This document shows, piece after piece, positions 23,608 through 32,313 of a DNA stretch of 41,595 nt. The translations under genes were made by a program, and so were the position numbers. The DNA is from Paenibacillus sp. XY044 (GTDB taxonomy: Bacteria; Bacillota; Bacilli; Paenibacillales; Paenibacillaceae): NCBI RefSeq assembly GCF_002257645.1, contig NZ_NQMO01000019.1, positions 1 through 41,595 of the forward strand, read 5' to 3'. The stretch's first letter is position 1; each line of letters opens with the position of its first letter. The notes beneath the pieces are model-generated. The model was given only the letters and a program-made list of their open reading frames with translations. It had not been told where the DNA came from and made no database searches.

Positions 23608-25516
23608 CTAACTCACCTCCCGGTACAGGGGCCGGCTGTTGTTGACTCTGCTGTAATTGCATTGCCGCAGCTTGCAGCACCTCAGGCGGTACTTGTGGCG
23701 CCCCTTGTGGTTCCGGCATTGGTTGTTGAGGCATCATGCTAGGATCCATTGGAGGCGCGCCCGGTGGTGCTCCAGGTGGTGCTTGTTGCGCTGCATCCGG
23801 CTCGTCATCGTTCTTAAGCGGCAGCCCCATTTGATTCCGGAGATAATCCCGCAGCTCGTTGTACTTGATGACTCGGCCCTCAGGATATGTGATATTACAC
23901 AGATCAAGCAGCGATTGGTAAATAAACGCTTTGTCGGTCGGCAAGCCATCACCAATATTCAGCATGAAATCATACTGTGCATCACGAGTCATGGCCTTTT
24001 CATTCGTGTTGCCTTCCCCATCTTCCTCATAATCAGTTAAAGGAACCAGACTCTCTTCGCCTGGGACATCATTTGGAATCAGGATAGGACGTTCTTTAAG
24101 CTCGGCTGGGTTGAAGAACTGATAATCCGGTTCCTCCCCGTCGATCCTTACCCACATTTCGTCATCCCAGTTCTCGATTACTTCGTCAAAAAGAAGCTCC
24201 AGCACCTCAGACCAACCATCCTTGAACATCTTGGCCTTATGAATGACGCCTTTCTGTCCGGCCTGCTGCAATGCCACAATAGCCGCTGCAGCCGTAACCT
24301 GACCGGGCTTCTCGCCTCTTGTAACGTCTGACCGTCCACTTACCATATCCGCCTCGGCAAAAGCCTTCTCACGGCGAACAATCACGTCTGAGCCAACATT
24401 TTGCGGAGGTACGATCGACCAAGCGTTATGGTCGCGCATAGGAATACGTAATCCCGGTCTGTTGTCCCATTTCCGGAAGTCGAACCTTTTACCGGCTCCT
24501 TGCCCCACAACGATTTGTGGGTTGCCTGATAGCCGGCTGTTCATCCGAATTTGGTCGTCAAGCTCATTGATAAGGTCCTGCGTAGGCATCAGCAGCTCAA
24601 CGTCACCATATCCCCATGCTGTACCGCGCTTCAGGTAGCAAGGGATCATGACAAATGGATATTTATTCCGGCGTTGTACCTTCACATCCTTATCTCGGCT
24701 GTCTTCCAGGACGATGTTATTAGCCACATGAACGCAGTACAGTTCGCCGTCTTCGTCCTTCATATAGCATTCCAGCACCAAAGCACGTTGAGACGTTTCA
24801 GGACTTACCTCGTCTGACTGTGCGTCCGCAAAGGTGGACTCAGGATCATACGGAACCGTTACCTCACGGCGTACATATTTACCCCACTTCTCGAACTTCT
24901 TCCTAATCCAGCTCAAAGGCCGCGGAACGGCATGAATGACAAATTCCCCATCCTGCAGCAGGTCGGAACGAGCTACTTTAGGATCAGGGAAGAAGTTGGC
25001 CGGGCTCACCGGATCAAATTTAGGAAGGCCACGCCCATCCAGTTCATCATCATCGAACCACACTTTGATGATTGTGGTCCCGAGTTCCAAACGGTCATGT
25101 TCAGCAACGTTCATTTTGGTAGGGAACTTATTGCGATACAACACAAAGTCCATAAGGTTCTGGGTCTGCTCTGCATACATATCGTCCGATGGCTCCCAGC
25201 CTTTGGCGGAAACGTTGAAAGGTTTGTCCACCAGATCACCAATCTGACTCTCGATAATCGAATGAATCATATTGGTTACGCTGCCAGGGTGGTCATGGCT
25301 CTGCTGTGGGTTCTGTCTGCTCTGCTTGTAGTCGTCGCATTTACGCCACATCGTTGGTAATCCAAGGTTCTCTTTAGCATCCCATGCCGCACGGAATAAT
25401 TGCTGCACGCGCTGCGCTAGCTCTTCTTTCTCCTCAGATTGCCGTGGTATGAGACCGTCATCTTTTCGATGCTCGTCTATGATATCAATTGGCTTATCTT
25501 GATCGTTCGCCAACAT
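23600..25516 (-). CDS. portal protein
   Basis: 638 residues, a size typical of podovirus portals. GGAGGTGAGC precedes the ATG. Recognisable regions: NMIHSIIESQIGDLVDKPF, an ELGTTIIKVWFDDDEL block, SPANFFPDPKVARSDL, and a central DQIRMNSRLSGNPQIVVG helix region. The last 70 residues are Pro/Gln/Met-rich (PPGAPPGAPPMDPS) and probably extended. It forms the dodecameric DNA channel at the vertex, docking to the terminase and later to the connector. Directly downstream of the large terminase apart from one small gene. Confidence 0.82.
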   Translation of the reverse strand: MLANDQDKPIDIIDEHRKDDGLIPRQSEEKEELAQRVQQLFRAAWDAKENLGLPTMWRKCDDYKQSRQNPQQSHDHPGSVTNMIHSIIESQIGDLVDKPFNVSAKGWEPSDDMYAEQTQNLMDFVLYRNKFPTKMNVAEHDRLELGTTIIKVWFDDDELDGRGLPKFDPVSPANFFPDPKVARSDLLQDGEFVIHAVPRPLSWIRKKFEKWGKYVRREVTVPYDPESTFADAQSDEVSPETSQRALVLECYMKDEDGELYCVHVANNIVLEDSRDKDVKVQRRNKYPFVMIPCYLKRGTAWGYGDVELLMPTQDLINELDDQIRMNSRLSGNPQIVVGQGAGKRFDFRKWDNRPGLRIPMRDHNAWSIVPPQNVGSDVIVRREKAFAEADMVSGRSDVTRGEKPGQVTAAAAIVALQQAGQKGVIHKAKMFKDGWSEVLELLFDEVIENWDDEMWVRIDGEEPDYQFFNPAELKERPILIPNDVPGEESLVPLTDYEEDGEGNTNEKAMTRDAQYDFMLNIGDGLPTDKAFIYQSLLDLCNITYPEGRVIKYNELRDYLRNQMGLPLKNDDEPDAAQQAPPGAPPGAPPMDPSMMPQQPMPEPQGAPQVPPEVLQAAAMQLQQSQQQPAPVPGGELVG

Positions 25517-25525
25517 GCTCACCTC

Positions 25526-25768
25526 CTATCTAAAGTTTTCCCATCCACTTCGTTGTGTCTCCTCTGCCGTCTGGCTCTGCCCCTGATCGCGTTCAAACAC
25601 CAATTGCTTGATGTCATCCTCCAATTGCTGAATGTACTCTACAGCCCGATTGTGTTCGTCTGTGAGAGTCTTGTGATTCAACCGAAGGGTTGCAATGTTA
25701 TGAGCTGCGTAATACGATCCAGCGGCCAGTATGGCGACGATAAGGACACATAAGAGTGTATAAAGCAT
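25526..25768 (-). CDS. small membrane-anchored coiled-coil protein
   Basis: 80 residues. One N-terminal membrane segment (LLCVLIVAILAAGSYYAA) followed by a charged heptad helix (VEYIQQLEDDIKQLVFERD). It overlaps the terminase stop; two ATGs six bases apart are possible. The shape recalls spanin-like or exclusion proteins, but it is in the packaging block. Function unknown. Confidence 0.62.
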   Translation of the reverse strand: MLYTLLCVLIVAILAAGSYYAAHNIATLRLNHKTLTDEHNRAVEYIQQLEDDIKQLVFERDQGQSQTAEETQRSGWENFR

Positions 25769-27600
25769 TACCATCCCGCCTTTCTAAACCAAACATCGTC
25801 ATCGTCCGCGGCGTCTTCGATCTCACTAATGTGAACCCAGTTGCCGCCTGATTGGACATATGAACTGCCTGCAATGGCCTCAGTAACTTCCGTTGATGTA
25901 TCCGTTATGTCTGCCAGCTCAGTGATGTAGGCGTCCATAACGAGCAAAATAATAGCCGATGACATTACGGTGTCATCATTGCCAGTTGCGGCATTGGTGT
26001 CCCCGTTGTCACCGACTACGTATTTAATGCATTCTTTAATCATTCGTTCGGACTTGCATCCAAGCGTACGTTCACGTATGAGCTTTGCTAGGTTATCGAT
26101 CATCAGCGGCTTGGTCCGGACATCCGTCCACCATCCAAGTTCTTGACGCTCGACATCGGTCACCTTGTCGTATTTCGTGCGCTTATAGAGGTTCCAATAC
26201 GTATTCTTCATGGCGTTGATTGTCGTTAGGCCGTGATTGTTTTCCTCTACAGCTATCATGGCTTCGTTGTACCAGTTGCCCAGGTTAACCAGAATGGGAT
26301 TACCGAAGGCATCCGGATCAATATGCCCGTGCCACATGGCTACTAGGTTCTTGTCAGCGTCATACACTGGCGCACATGAAAAGTCACCATCAGCCTTGCC
26401 CTTCGCAACGTCAGCGCCGATAAAGTATTCCTTACCGGGTTGCGGCCGTTTCCAAACCTCCAGGTTACCATGCTCATCCTTCACGAACACAGGCCGTCCA
26501 CCATGGCTCTCCAGCCTTCCAAGCTCTCCAGGTACACAATGTTTCAGGTACTCCATGAGCACATTCACATCAAAGCGTGGTCTGCCTGATGCTAAGAATG
26601 ATTCTTCTGGTGTACATGGATACTCTTGGGGAAGTTTCTCCCTCAGATCCTTGTACTTACCGTAGTACCAATACAGTTGGTTCCAGGTCAGGCCCTCATG
26701 ATCCAGCAGCAGCTTCAGTTTCTCGAAGAACTCAGTGGGAGGATTCAGCACATCATGCTTAAACTGTTCCTCACGCTCGGCGTCCTCAAACTTCAGGATG
26801 TATTCCGGCGTCAGCCACCATTGATAGAACTTCGGCTCCCAGTTGTTGGCGCCTTTCTCAGCACCGTCCCACAAGTCCTTAAACTCATTCAGGCCGTTTG
26901 CTGTGGTTTCTAGGATCTGAATGCTGTCCTTGGTCAAGGCTTCACCCAAACCAGTCATGATGCTGTCTATAGAGTCCCAGAACGCGGCCTCAGAACCATG
27001 AAAAAAGTTGATCGTCTTAGAACGACCAACCTCTTTGTTGCCGGCTGTGTTTACTCGCCAGCGGCTATTTAGGTTTTCAAAGTGGAACTCACGGCGGTTG
27101 TTGTACTTCTCCGTGGGCTTCAGTGGATCCGGCAGCTGATTGTAAATGTACTTGGCCTTGTCCTCGAATATCGTATTCGTGTTGTCGCCACTGTCGGCCA
27201 GCGTGAACCCTGAAAAGTTCTTGCTGATAATGGCATTCGAAAGCTGATAGGCCGTGATAAATGACGTAAATCCCTGCTGCCGACCTTTCAGCACCAGGAA
27301 CTTCAGATGTAGGCGCCTGCCCTCGCGGTATCCGTCTTTGGCCTTGTTAATGTCGGCAAGAAAGCTTTGCTGCACCTCGTTCAGGAAGAACGGGATCGTG
27401 TTCTTGTCCTTATCTACGATGACAAAGGAAATCTCGATCAAATATTCCGGGTATCGTTTGATCTCCTCTCTCACCGCAGCGTTTTGGGGATCAACGATAT
27501 AATTGACCGCGGCCATGACGAATTCATTGTCACGCTCGATGTTGTGGGTTGTGTCCCACAGTTCCTTACGCCGGTTGATGATGTCTCTGCACGTCTTCAT
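25768..27600 (-). CDS. terL: terminase large subunit
   Basis: 610 residues. The N-terminal ATPase has a deviant Walker A at LKGRQQGFTS (about 104-113) and a Walker B-like segment TINFFHGSEAAFW (about 197-209). The C-terminal RuvC-like nuclease has GADVAKGKADGDFS (about 396) and IAVEENNHG (about 445), then GNDDTVMSSAI. It pumps DNA into the prohead and cuts the concatemer. Start overlaps the small subunit stop by four bases. Confidence 0.9.
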   Translation of the reverse strand: MKTCRDIINRRKELWDTTHNIERDNEFVMAAVNYIVDPQNAAVREEIKRYPEYLIEISFVIVDKDKNTIPFFLNEVQQSFLADINKAKDGYREGRRLHLKFLVLKGRQQGFTSFITAYQLSNAIISKNFSGFTLADSGDNTNTIFEDKAKYIYNQLPDPLKPTEKYNNRREFHFENLNSRWRVNTAGNKEVGRSKTINFFHGSEAAFWDSIDSIMTGLGEALTKDSIQILETTANGLNEFKDLWDGAEKGANNWEPKFYQWWLTPEYILKFEDAEREEQFKHDVLNPPTEFFEKLKLLLDHEGLTWNQLYWYYGKYKDLREKLPQEYPCTPEESFLASGRPRFDVNVLMEYLKHCVPGELGRLESHGGRPVFVKDEHGNLEVWKRPQPGKEYFIGADVAKGKADGDFSCAPVYDADKNLVAMWHGHIDPDAFGNPILVNLGNWYNEAMIAVEENNHGLTTINAMKNTYWNLYKRTKYDKVTDVERQELGWWTDVRTKPLMIDNLAKLIRERTLGCKSERMIKECIKYVVGDNGDTNAATGNDDTVMSSAIILLVMDAYITELADITDTSTEVTEAIAGSSYVQSGGNWVHISEIEDAADDDDVWFRKAGW

Positions 27601-27968
27601 GAGAAGAACTCCTCGAGCTTCTTGCTTACCTTCAGGTCAATCTCTGTCCGATCTTTGAACATCCCGAAATGTTTGGCCACACTATCCAGTGCACCTTTCG
27701 CCACGGCTGGATCTGCCTTAAGGTTGGTTTCAATGATCTCCTTATACTGATCTAATACCCATTGAACGCTCATGCCGGATTCCTCTTGCATTTTGTCCGT
27801 CCTTTGTCCGATTTCGGACATTACGTCTACATTTGTCAACAAACGACTTGCAGCACGTCTTGCGGCCTCCTCGGTACATTTGTACCCAGCACGCAGATAA
27901 GCAGCTGTCCCATTCATGTCCTTCATGTATTCATTTACGAAGTTCATTTGCTTATCCGTCAATGCCAT
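27597..27968 (-). CDS. terS: terminase small subunit
   Basis: 123 residues. The N terminus (ALTDKQMNFVNEYMKDMNGT, then AYLRAGYK and RRAASRLL) is the Terminase_2 HTH signature that recognises the pac or cos site. The C-terminal part is an oligomerisation helix. The ATG with AAAGGAGTGATAACC is chosen over an upstream in-frame ATG that would swallow the ribosome site. Confidence 0.88.
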   Translation of the reverse strand: MALTDKQMNFVNEYMKDMNGTAAYLRAGYKCTEEAARRAASRLLTNVDVMSEIGQRTDKMQEESGMSVQWVLDQYKEIIETNLKADPAVAKGALDSVAKHFGMFKDRTEIDLKVSKKLEEFFS

Positions 27969-27982
27969 GGTTATCACTCCTT

Positions 27983-28063
27983 TCACTTTTTATTGATCCA
28001 TTTCATCAGTACCTTTACCACCACATACCAAAATAAGAGGTATAGAAAGACTTTAACAAACAT
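27983..28063 (-). CDS. 26-residue membrane micropeptide upstream of terS
   Basis: MFVKVFLYLLFWYVVVKV followed by a basic tail: a single membrane helix. AAAGGCGGG lies about nine bases upstream. The stop is 15 bases before terS. Similar tiny membrane peptides occur elsewhere in the window (35453-35560). Coding status is tentative. Confidence 0.42.
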   Translation of the reverse strand: MFVKVFLYLLFWYVVVKVLMKWINKK

Positions 28064-28089
28064 GTGTACTACCCGCCTTTCGGGTAACA

Positions 28090-28112
28090 AGAAAAAGCAC
28101 CCGAAGGTGCTT
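28090..28112 (-). terminator. terminator ahead of the packaging operon
   Basis: Minus-strand AAGCACC-TTCG-GGTGCTT, a perfect seven-pair stem, then TTTC. It isolates the two AT-rich genes upstream from the terminase genes, so a packaging promoter should lie in 27970-28090. Confidence 0.8.
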
Positions 28113-28116
28113 CTAA

Positions 28117-28350
28117 CTACAGTGATGATCTTATATTTCTTGCATGATTGGATTGGTTGATCTTATTCGACTTCTTATTAGAGATTCCGGCATATTTAAT
28201 CGGTTCTCTTCTGAAAACTACATCATTATGCCGTACCCACCCTGTGTCTTTAGATAGAATCAGATCAAGTAGTTCCTCCGGATCATCCGTAGAAATGTTT
28301 ATTCTGTGGTCTTTATCAAATACAACCACTACTTCTCTCTCATCCGACAT
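28117..28350 (-). CDS. small hypothetical protein
   Basis: 77 residues, GGAGGTGAGTAA before the ATG. Beta-strand-like N terminus (REVVVVFDKDHRINIS), then an acidic helix and an Asn/Lys/Ser-rich tail. AT-rich, like its upstream neighbour. Between the late regulator and terminase; unknown role. Confidence 0.58.
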   Translation of the reverse strand: MSDEREVVVVFDKDHRINISTDDPEELLDLILSKDTGWVRHNDVVFRREPIKYAGISNKKSNKINQSNHARNIRSSL

Positions 28351-28395
28351 TTACTCACCTCCCTCCATGTGTCATTTTACATTTTGGACGATGAG

Positions 28396-28776
28396 TTAAG
28401 ATTTTGTTATTGTATTGTTCATAAATTCATTTACGTATATCCACTTTTCTTTCAAATCTTCATGAGCGCTATACAGCCAAGAAGTATTTTCATCCTTTTC
28501 AGTAATTACTTTCTTTAACTGAAAAATGTAATGATCATATGCTTTGAAGAATGGTTCGTATTCATAGTGTTGAATATCTTCGTAGTCGTTGTAAATTCGT
28601 TTTAATTCCAAATAACTCGCAAAAGACAAATTAAGATATCCCAGTGATAGTTGATATTTCTGAGATTTTTCATGTTTATCGATTACCTTATATGAATTTT
28701 CAGCGTCCATATAAGCATATCTGACAAGTTCTTGAAATTGTCCTAATTTATATATCCACTCTTTATGATCCAGCAT
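28396..28776 (-). CDS. hypothetical helical protein, AT-rich
   Basis: 126 residues, all-helical, with many Tyr/Phe and charged residues (YMDAENSYKVIDKHEKSQKY). No membrane segment or known motif. GGGGGGTGGAC before the ATG. Base composition is lower in GC than the neighbouring late genes, suggesting a separately acquired moron with the following gene. Confidence 0.6.
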   Translation of the reverse strand: MLDHKEWIYKLGQFQELVRYAYMDAENSYKVIDKHEKSQKYQLSLGYLNLSFASYLELKRIYNDYEDIQHYEYEPFFKAYDHYIFQLKKVITEKDENTSWLYSAHEDLKEKWIYVNEFMNNTITKS

Positions 28777-28830
28777 GTCCACCCCCCTTTAGGGATATTT
28801 TACCATGTTGGAATCTCCATCATAAACACC

Positions 28831-28901
28831 TAAAAAAAGTGACGGCTGCTAATTACGCAATTAGGAAGTGTTCTCCTCTCCTATTTGGTATCCGTCACTT
28901 T
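28831..28901 (-). terminator. branched terminator-like RNA element
   Basis: Minus-strand AAAGTGACGG pairs perfectly with CCGTCACTTT across about 46 bases and is followed by TTTT. The enclosed loop holds a second hairpin, CTAATT-GCGT-AATTAG. This larger-than-usual structure lies downstream of a GC-rich hairpin and a micro-ORF. Confidence 0.6.
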
Positions 28902-28911
28902 AATTATTGTG

Positions 28912-28989
28912 TTATTCGGCGCCGCAGGACGCGACGCCCGGTAGATGGATGTAGAAATCAATGTGAACACGGACCGCGCGTGTAGCCAT
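28912..28989 (-). CDS. 25-residue micro-ORF, candidate leader peptide
   Basis: It begins MATRAVRVHIDFYIHL and ends in CGAE. The stop falls inside the GC-rich hairpin GGCGTCGC-GTCCT-GCGGCGCC (28918-28938). The ribosome site is weak (AGGA 18 bases upstream). Its GC content is above that of surrounding DNA. Position before a terminator structure suggests an attenuation leader, but coding is unproven. Confidence 0.35.
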   Translation of the reverse strand: MATRAVRVHIDFYIHLPGVASCGAE

Positions 28990-29077
28990 CACGTATTCAT
29001 CACTTGTTCCTATGTTATCAGTTTACAGAATCGTACCGGACATTTTCCATACAACATATAGGACATTTTACGGACAT

Positions 29078-29518
29078 TTACGCGGTTCTTAGAACCACAT
29101 CGTCCAGATTTAGTATTTCCGGCACATCGATTAGTGCGAATGCTATGCTCAGTTCCTTCAGGGCTGATTTGTGCCATCTCCGGATTGTCCGTGCGTCCTT
29201 GTCGACGTACTCTGCGATTTGTTCCAATGTCTGCCGGTTCCGGTCCATATACTTTCGCTGGATAACCGTCCGTTGATTATCATCCAGAAGTTCATTTACC
29301 GCGGCGTCTATAACGCGCACAATTTGCGTGTAATGGCGGTAATCCATTTCGCTTTGTAATGTATTTCCTCCACCCAAACGCGGCTCTCTGCTCCCGTATC
29401 CTCCGGCTCTGGGCATCCCTGTATTGTCGTATGGATCATAGCCAGCAATACCGTTGCTGATTGCGAACTTATAGCTCCGGTAATTCTTCAGCATCTCCAC
29501 GACTTTGTCCTGGTTCAT
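29078..29518 (-). CDS. late-gene transcription regulator, sigma region 4 / ArpU-like
   Basis: 146 residues. The C-terminal half contains a sigma-70 region-4-like HTH: DDNQRTVIQRKYMDRNR, then LEQIAEYVDKDARTIRRWHK. ArpU/RinA-type proteins of this size activate packaging and structural genes in Firmicute phages and sit just upstream of the terminase, as here. The N-terminal half is Gly-rich and non-conserved. It overlaps the preceding small gene by 50 bases. Confidence 0.78.
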   Translation of the reverse strand: MNQDKVVEMLKNYRSYKFAISNGIAGYDPYDNTGMPRAGGYGSREPRLGGGNTLQSEMDYRHYTQIVRVIDAAVNELLDDNQRTVIQRKYMDRNRQTLEQIAEYVDKDARTIRRWHKSALKELSIAFALIDVPEILNLDDVVLRTA

Positions 29519-29669
29519 GTTCTCCCTCCTCTACCTTCGTCAGCCATTCCTTTTTGTACGGGAACGCCGATCTACCACCATCTAATACAACATATACCCA
29601 ATCTTTCGTTATGGATGCGACCGTCCCGACTGCGCCTGACTTTAACTTGACCCGGTCTTTCTTTTCCAT
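29469..29669 (-). CDS. small SH3/KOW-like protein
   Basis: 66 residues from the ATG after GGGGTGATGAAC. RVKLKSGAVGTVASITKDWV resembles a KOW/SH3-type beta barrel that binds nucleic acid. Acidic tail. Early operon end, coupled to the late regulator. Confidence 0.58.
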   Translation of the reverse strand: MEKKDRVKLKSGAVGTVASITKDWVYVVLDGGRSAFPYKKEWLTKVEEGEHEPGQSRGDAEELPEL

Positions 29670-29674
29670 GTTCA

Positions 29675-30160
29675 TCACCCCATGAAAAGCCTTTTCCAAA
29701 ATCCCTTGTCGCTCTGTCGTTCTTCGTCTTTCCGCAAGTCCATCAGAAAGGAATAATACTGCTCATTTGCCTTTTCCTGTTCTCTTGCCATTTTTAACAT
29801 GATCTCGAGTCTATCTATTGCCCATTTCATTGTCACCGCTGCTTTTTCCGTTTCAACAACCTCTCCCTCATCAACAACGCATATGAGGTCTTTTTCTTTA
29901 CCAAATATCAAAAACTTTATATCCGATACTCGCCCCAGGCTATGCACATAAACCTTCGCTCCCATAGTGTACTGAACGTCCGTTTCTTGGGTCTCGATCA
30001 AAGAGCCGACCGGATCGTTATTATCTATTTCCTCCGAGTAATCCAAGCCATTTTTGATTGCTTCAATTTGTGATTCGATAAAGCTTGGCGGCGCCCCTCG
30101 CATGTACATTGGTGCATTGTACACCTTTACCTTTTTAAGTTTGTGTATGTGAACAAGCAT
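29675..30160 (-). CDS. hypothetical early protein
   Basis: 161 residues with GGGAGG before the ATG. Beta-rich first half, with an SH3-like stretch (GAKVYVHSLGRVSDIKFLIF), then a long charged helix (DRLEIMLKMAREQEKANEQY) and a basic C terminus KGFWKRLFMG. Not recognised. Confidence 0.62.
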   Translation of the reverse strand: MLVHIHKLKKVKVYNAPMYMRGAPPSFIESQIEAIKNGLDYSEEIDNNDPVGSLIETQETDVQYTMGAKVYVHSLGRVSDIKFLIFGKEKDLICVVDEGEVVETEKAAVTMKWAIDRLEIMLKMAREQEKANEQYYSFLMDLRKDEERQSDKGFWKRLFMG

Positions 30161-30186
30161 ATTGTCCTCCCTAGAGAAAAGACGGC

Positions 30187-31257
30187 TTACGCCGCCTCTC
30201 CTTTCGTAAGTGCCTGTTGTTCAAGTAATGTTACCCGTTGCTCGAGCGCTTGAAGGCGTTCCGCAACGCTTCCAGCTGCTTCTGTTTCCAGCGCTCCGTC
30301 AGTGTCCCCTTGATCCACTCCGTCGAGCTGGCTTTCGCTTTCTTTTTGAAACTGCGAATCAGTTGGAATTACAACTGCCCCACTGCCCAGTGCCAAATCG
30401 TCCTGATTACGTTCCGTTTCTTTCTCGGCTTGTCTTGCAAGGTACTCGGCGCGAAACACCTCTGCCTCTTGGGCAGTTACCTCCTTATACTTGTTTCTCT
30501 CGATCCACCCGAAGGTAATTTGTTCGTTCGTTTCCGCAAGCTTAGCCGTGAATGTTGATCCTTTCAAATCTGTTTGCTGAACATCATAAATTGCCGGCTT
30601 AGACGCCTCATCAAGCTGCTTTTGCTTCTTGTAATTGTCCAGAGCGTCTTTCACGTCCACAACTTGGACCGCATTTACCGCACCAACAGCAATTTCCTTC
30701 CGGAGGTCATCCACCTGACTGTTCAGGCGTGCAATCTCTGCCTTGGCTTCATCCAATTCAGCAGCTGCCGCATCACGCTTGCGCTCCGTATCTTCAAGTT
30801 CTGCCTTCAGGTTAGCAATCTCTTTCACCTGTTGGGCGCTCACTTCGTACATTTCATCATACTGTTTCTGGGTATTATCCCTTTCAGTCTTGGCCGCGTC
30901 CAGTTGGTCTTTCGTACTCTTGATCTCGCTGAGCAACTTTTCTTCCCGATCCATCATCGTTTGCTGAACAACAGTGCGAAGCAACTGATATGCTGCCTCA
31001 TTATTGCAAAGCTCGCGCATGCTTACGTCTTCGACCGTCAGATTGTCCAGGATATATGCAATTTGCGTTTGGTTTTCTTCTACCCGTTCCTCATGCTGTG
31101 CAAGCCGTTGTTCCACATCCAATTGCTGCGTCAGATCATCCAGTTGTTGCTGTAGGTCTGCAATCTTATCTTCGTCCCGCATGGCTCCACGTTGATATTC
31201 CGAATGGATGCTATACCGCAATTCCTCGACTTTTTGCTCAAGCTCCTGGATTGACAT
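30187..31257 (-). CDS. long coiled-coil protein
   Basis: 356 residues. Glu/Gln/Lys heptads run over most of the first 200 residues (EEKLLSEIKSTKDQLDAAKT, ERKRDAAAAELDEAKAEIAR). A compact middle section follows (about 225-275), then an acidic linker and a C-terminal leucine-zipper-like helix (ERLQALEQRVTLLEQQ). Its start overlaps the end of the HNH gene by 20 bases. No catalytic motif. It could be a replication or packaging scaffold; I do not assign a function. Confidence 0.62.
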   Translation of the reverse strand: MSIQELEQKVEELRYSIHSEYQRGAMRDEDKIADLQQQLDDLTQQLDVEQRLAQHEERVEENQTQIAYILDNLTVEDVSMRELCNNEAAYQLLRTVVQQTMMDREEKLLSEIKSTKDQLDAAKTERDNTQKQYDEMYEVSAQQVKEIANLKAELEDTERKRDAAAAELDEAKAEIARLNSQVDDLRKEIAVGAVNAVQVVDVKDALDNYKKQKQLDEASKPAIYDVQQTDLKGSTFTAKLAETNEQITFGWIERNKYKEVTAQEAEVFRAEYLARQAEKETERNQDDLALGSGAVVIPTDSQFQKESESQLDGVDQGDTDGALETEAAGSVAERLQALEQRVTLLEQQALTKGEAA

Positions 31258-31651
31258 GTCTCTTATCCCCCGTTTTCCGAATTTTTAGATTTTTTGGTTT
31301 TCTATTGTTTCTGTTCACTTGTTGAGTGACGATTCTTAAATTAACCGAGCGCCTATTATCTAAGGTGTCGTGATTATAATGGTCCACTACCATTCCCTCT
31401 GGTATTTCATCAAACAGATAACGCGATAAGTTTACGGTCATTCCTTTTTCCCTACCGCCATATCCTTTCGCCCATCCAACAATGTAGTAAGATTCTGTTC
31501 TCCTTGAATAAGTGCAAGTCCACGTTCCTTCGAGTGATTTCGCTTTTTCGAGATCGCATAGATCAATTTTGGTCCTTAGAACTATCCTAGTTCTTGGAAC
31601 TTTCACAGTGATAATCGCTTCATTCCCTATTATTTCGTAAGAATTTTTCAT
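31238..31651 (-). CDS. HNH endonuclease, homing-type
   Basis: 137 residues. VVDHYNHDTLDNRRSVNLRI followed by VTQQVNRNNR is the HNH core of freestanding phage homing endonucleases. The N-terminal half (about 1-65) likely binds DNA. GGTGGTCGTAA before the ATG. More AT-rich than neighbours, as expected for a mobile gene. The residue after the first His of the motif is Tyr rather than the usual Ile. Confidence 0.8.
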   Translation of the reverse strand: MKNSYEIIGNEAIITVKVPRTRIVLRTKIDLCDLEKAKSLEGTWTCTYSRRTESYYIVGWAKGYGGREKGMTVNLSRYLFDEIPEGMVVDHYNHDTLDNRRSVNLRIVTQQVNRNNRKPKNLKIRKTGDKRHVNPGA

Positions 31652-31753
31652 TTACGACCACCTTGTGTAACTAATTATCGATTTCCTCCGAATTACTCTT
31701 ATTTACTTATAATTTTACCACATTTTCTTTGATTTTGGTACATTTTTCTTGCT

Positions 31754-31954
31754 TCAGGATATCTTCAAATATGAATTTGGAACCAATATCTTTTTCCCCA
31801 CCTCCCTCTCAGACTTGCTAGGAGGCCCATAGTAGGCTTTTTGTACCCGTCCGGCTATTCGGTCGTCCCAGGTCATTAAGATGCCTGTAATAGCCCCACG
31901 TTCGTCCACAAACGTATAATCTCGCCCATGGTTAATATAGAGGCCGTATCTCAT
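31754..31954 (-). CDS. small hypothetical early protein
   Basis: 66 residues from the ATG eight bases after AAGGTGG. Beta-rich start (YGLYINHGRDYTFVDERG), then a helical basic segment. It starts four bases before the stop of the DUF1064 gene. Unknown. Confidence 0.58.
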   Translation of the reverse strand: MRYGLYINHGRDYTFVDERGAITGILMTWDDRIAGRVQKAYYGPPSKSEREVGKKILVPNSYLKIS

Positions 31955-32313
31955 GCCGATACCCACCTTCCGTTTTCTTTGGTGACCAACTTAAGCTCAA
32001 GATCCGGATACCTAGAGTCAAACAACTTCTTCTTGATGTTGAAGTCTTTTGTTCTCACCCCTTTCACGTCTATGACCACCGTCTGTCCCGCCTCCTTGTA
32101 CTGGAAGTCTGCACGGTAAACGATGCCTTGAATGTTCTTGCCATTCTTCTTGAATGAATCTAGCAATGTGAACCGCGGCTGCAGCTCCAGGTCCGTAATC
32201 GCCCCGGCACGTTGCAAGAGCATCAGCTGCCGGTAATACTCGGACTCCATCTTGCTGTCGAATTGAATGCCGTCAACTTCGGTTCTTTTTGCGCCGTACT
32301 TGTTTGCTCTCAT
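31951..32313 (-). CDS. DUF1064 family protein, PD-(D/E)XK nuclease-like
   Basis: 120 residues. NKYGAKRTEVDGIQFDSKME, then EYYRQL, LQPRF and YRADFQYKEAG with VVIDVKG, are the DUF1064 signature. The Asp...Asp-x-Lys arrangement fits a PD-(D/E)XK nuclease core. Found in Firmicute phage replication regions, probably as a Holliday-junction or recombination nuclease. GGAGGGG before the chosen ATG; longer frames overlap the upstream gene. Confidence 0.8.
   Translation of the reverse strand: MRANKYGAKRTEVDGIQFDSKMESEYYRQLMLLQRAGAITDLELQPRFTLLDSFKKNGKNIQGIVYRADFQYKEAGQTVVIDVKGVRTKDFNIKKKLFDSRYPDLELKLVTKENGRWVSA

Noticed and set aside
28071..28087. Hairpin ACCCG...CGGGT considered as a terminator
   Set aside because: No T run on either side; the true terminator is the adjacent AAGCACC hairpin.
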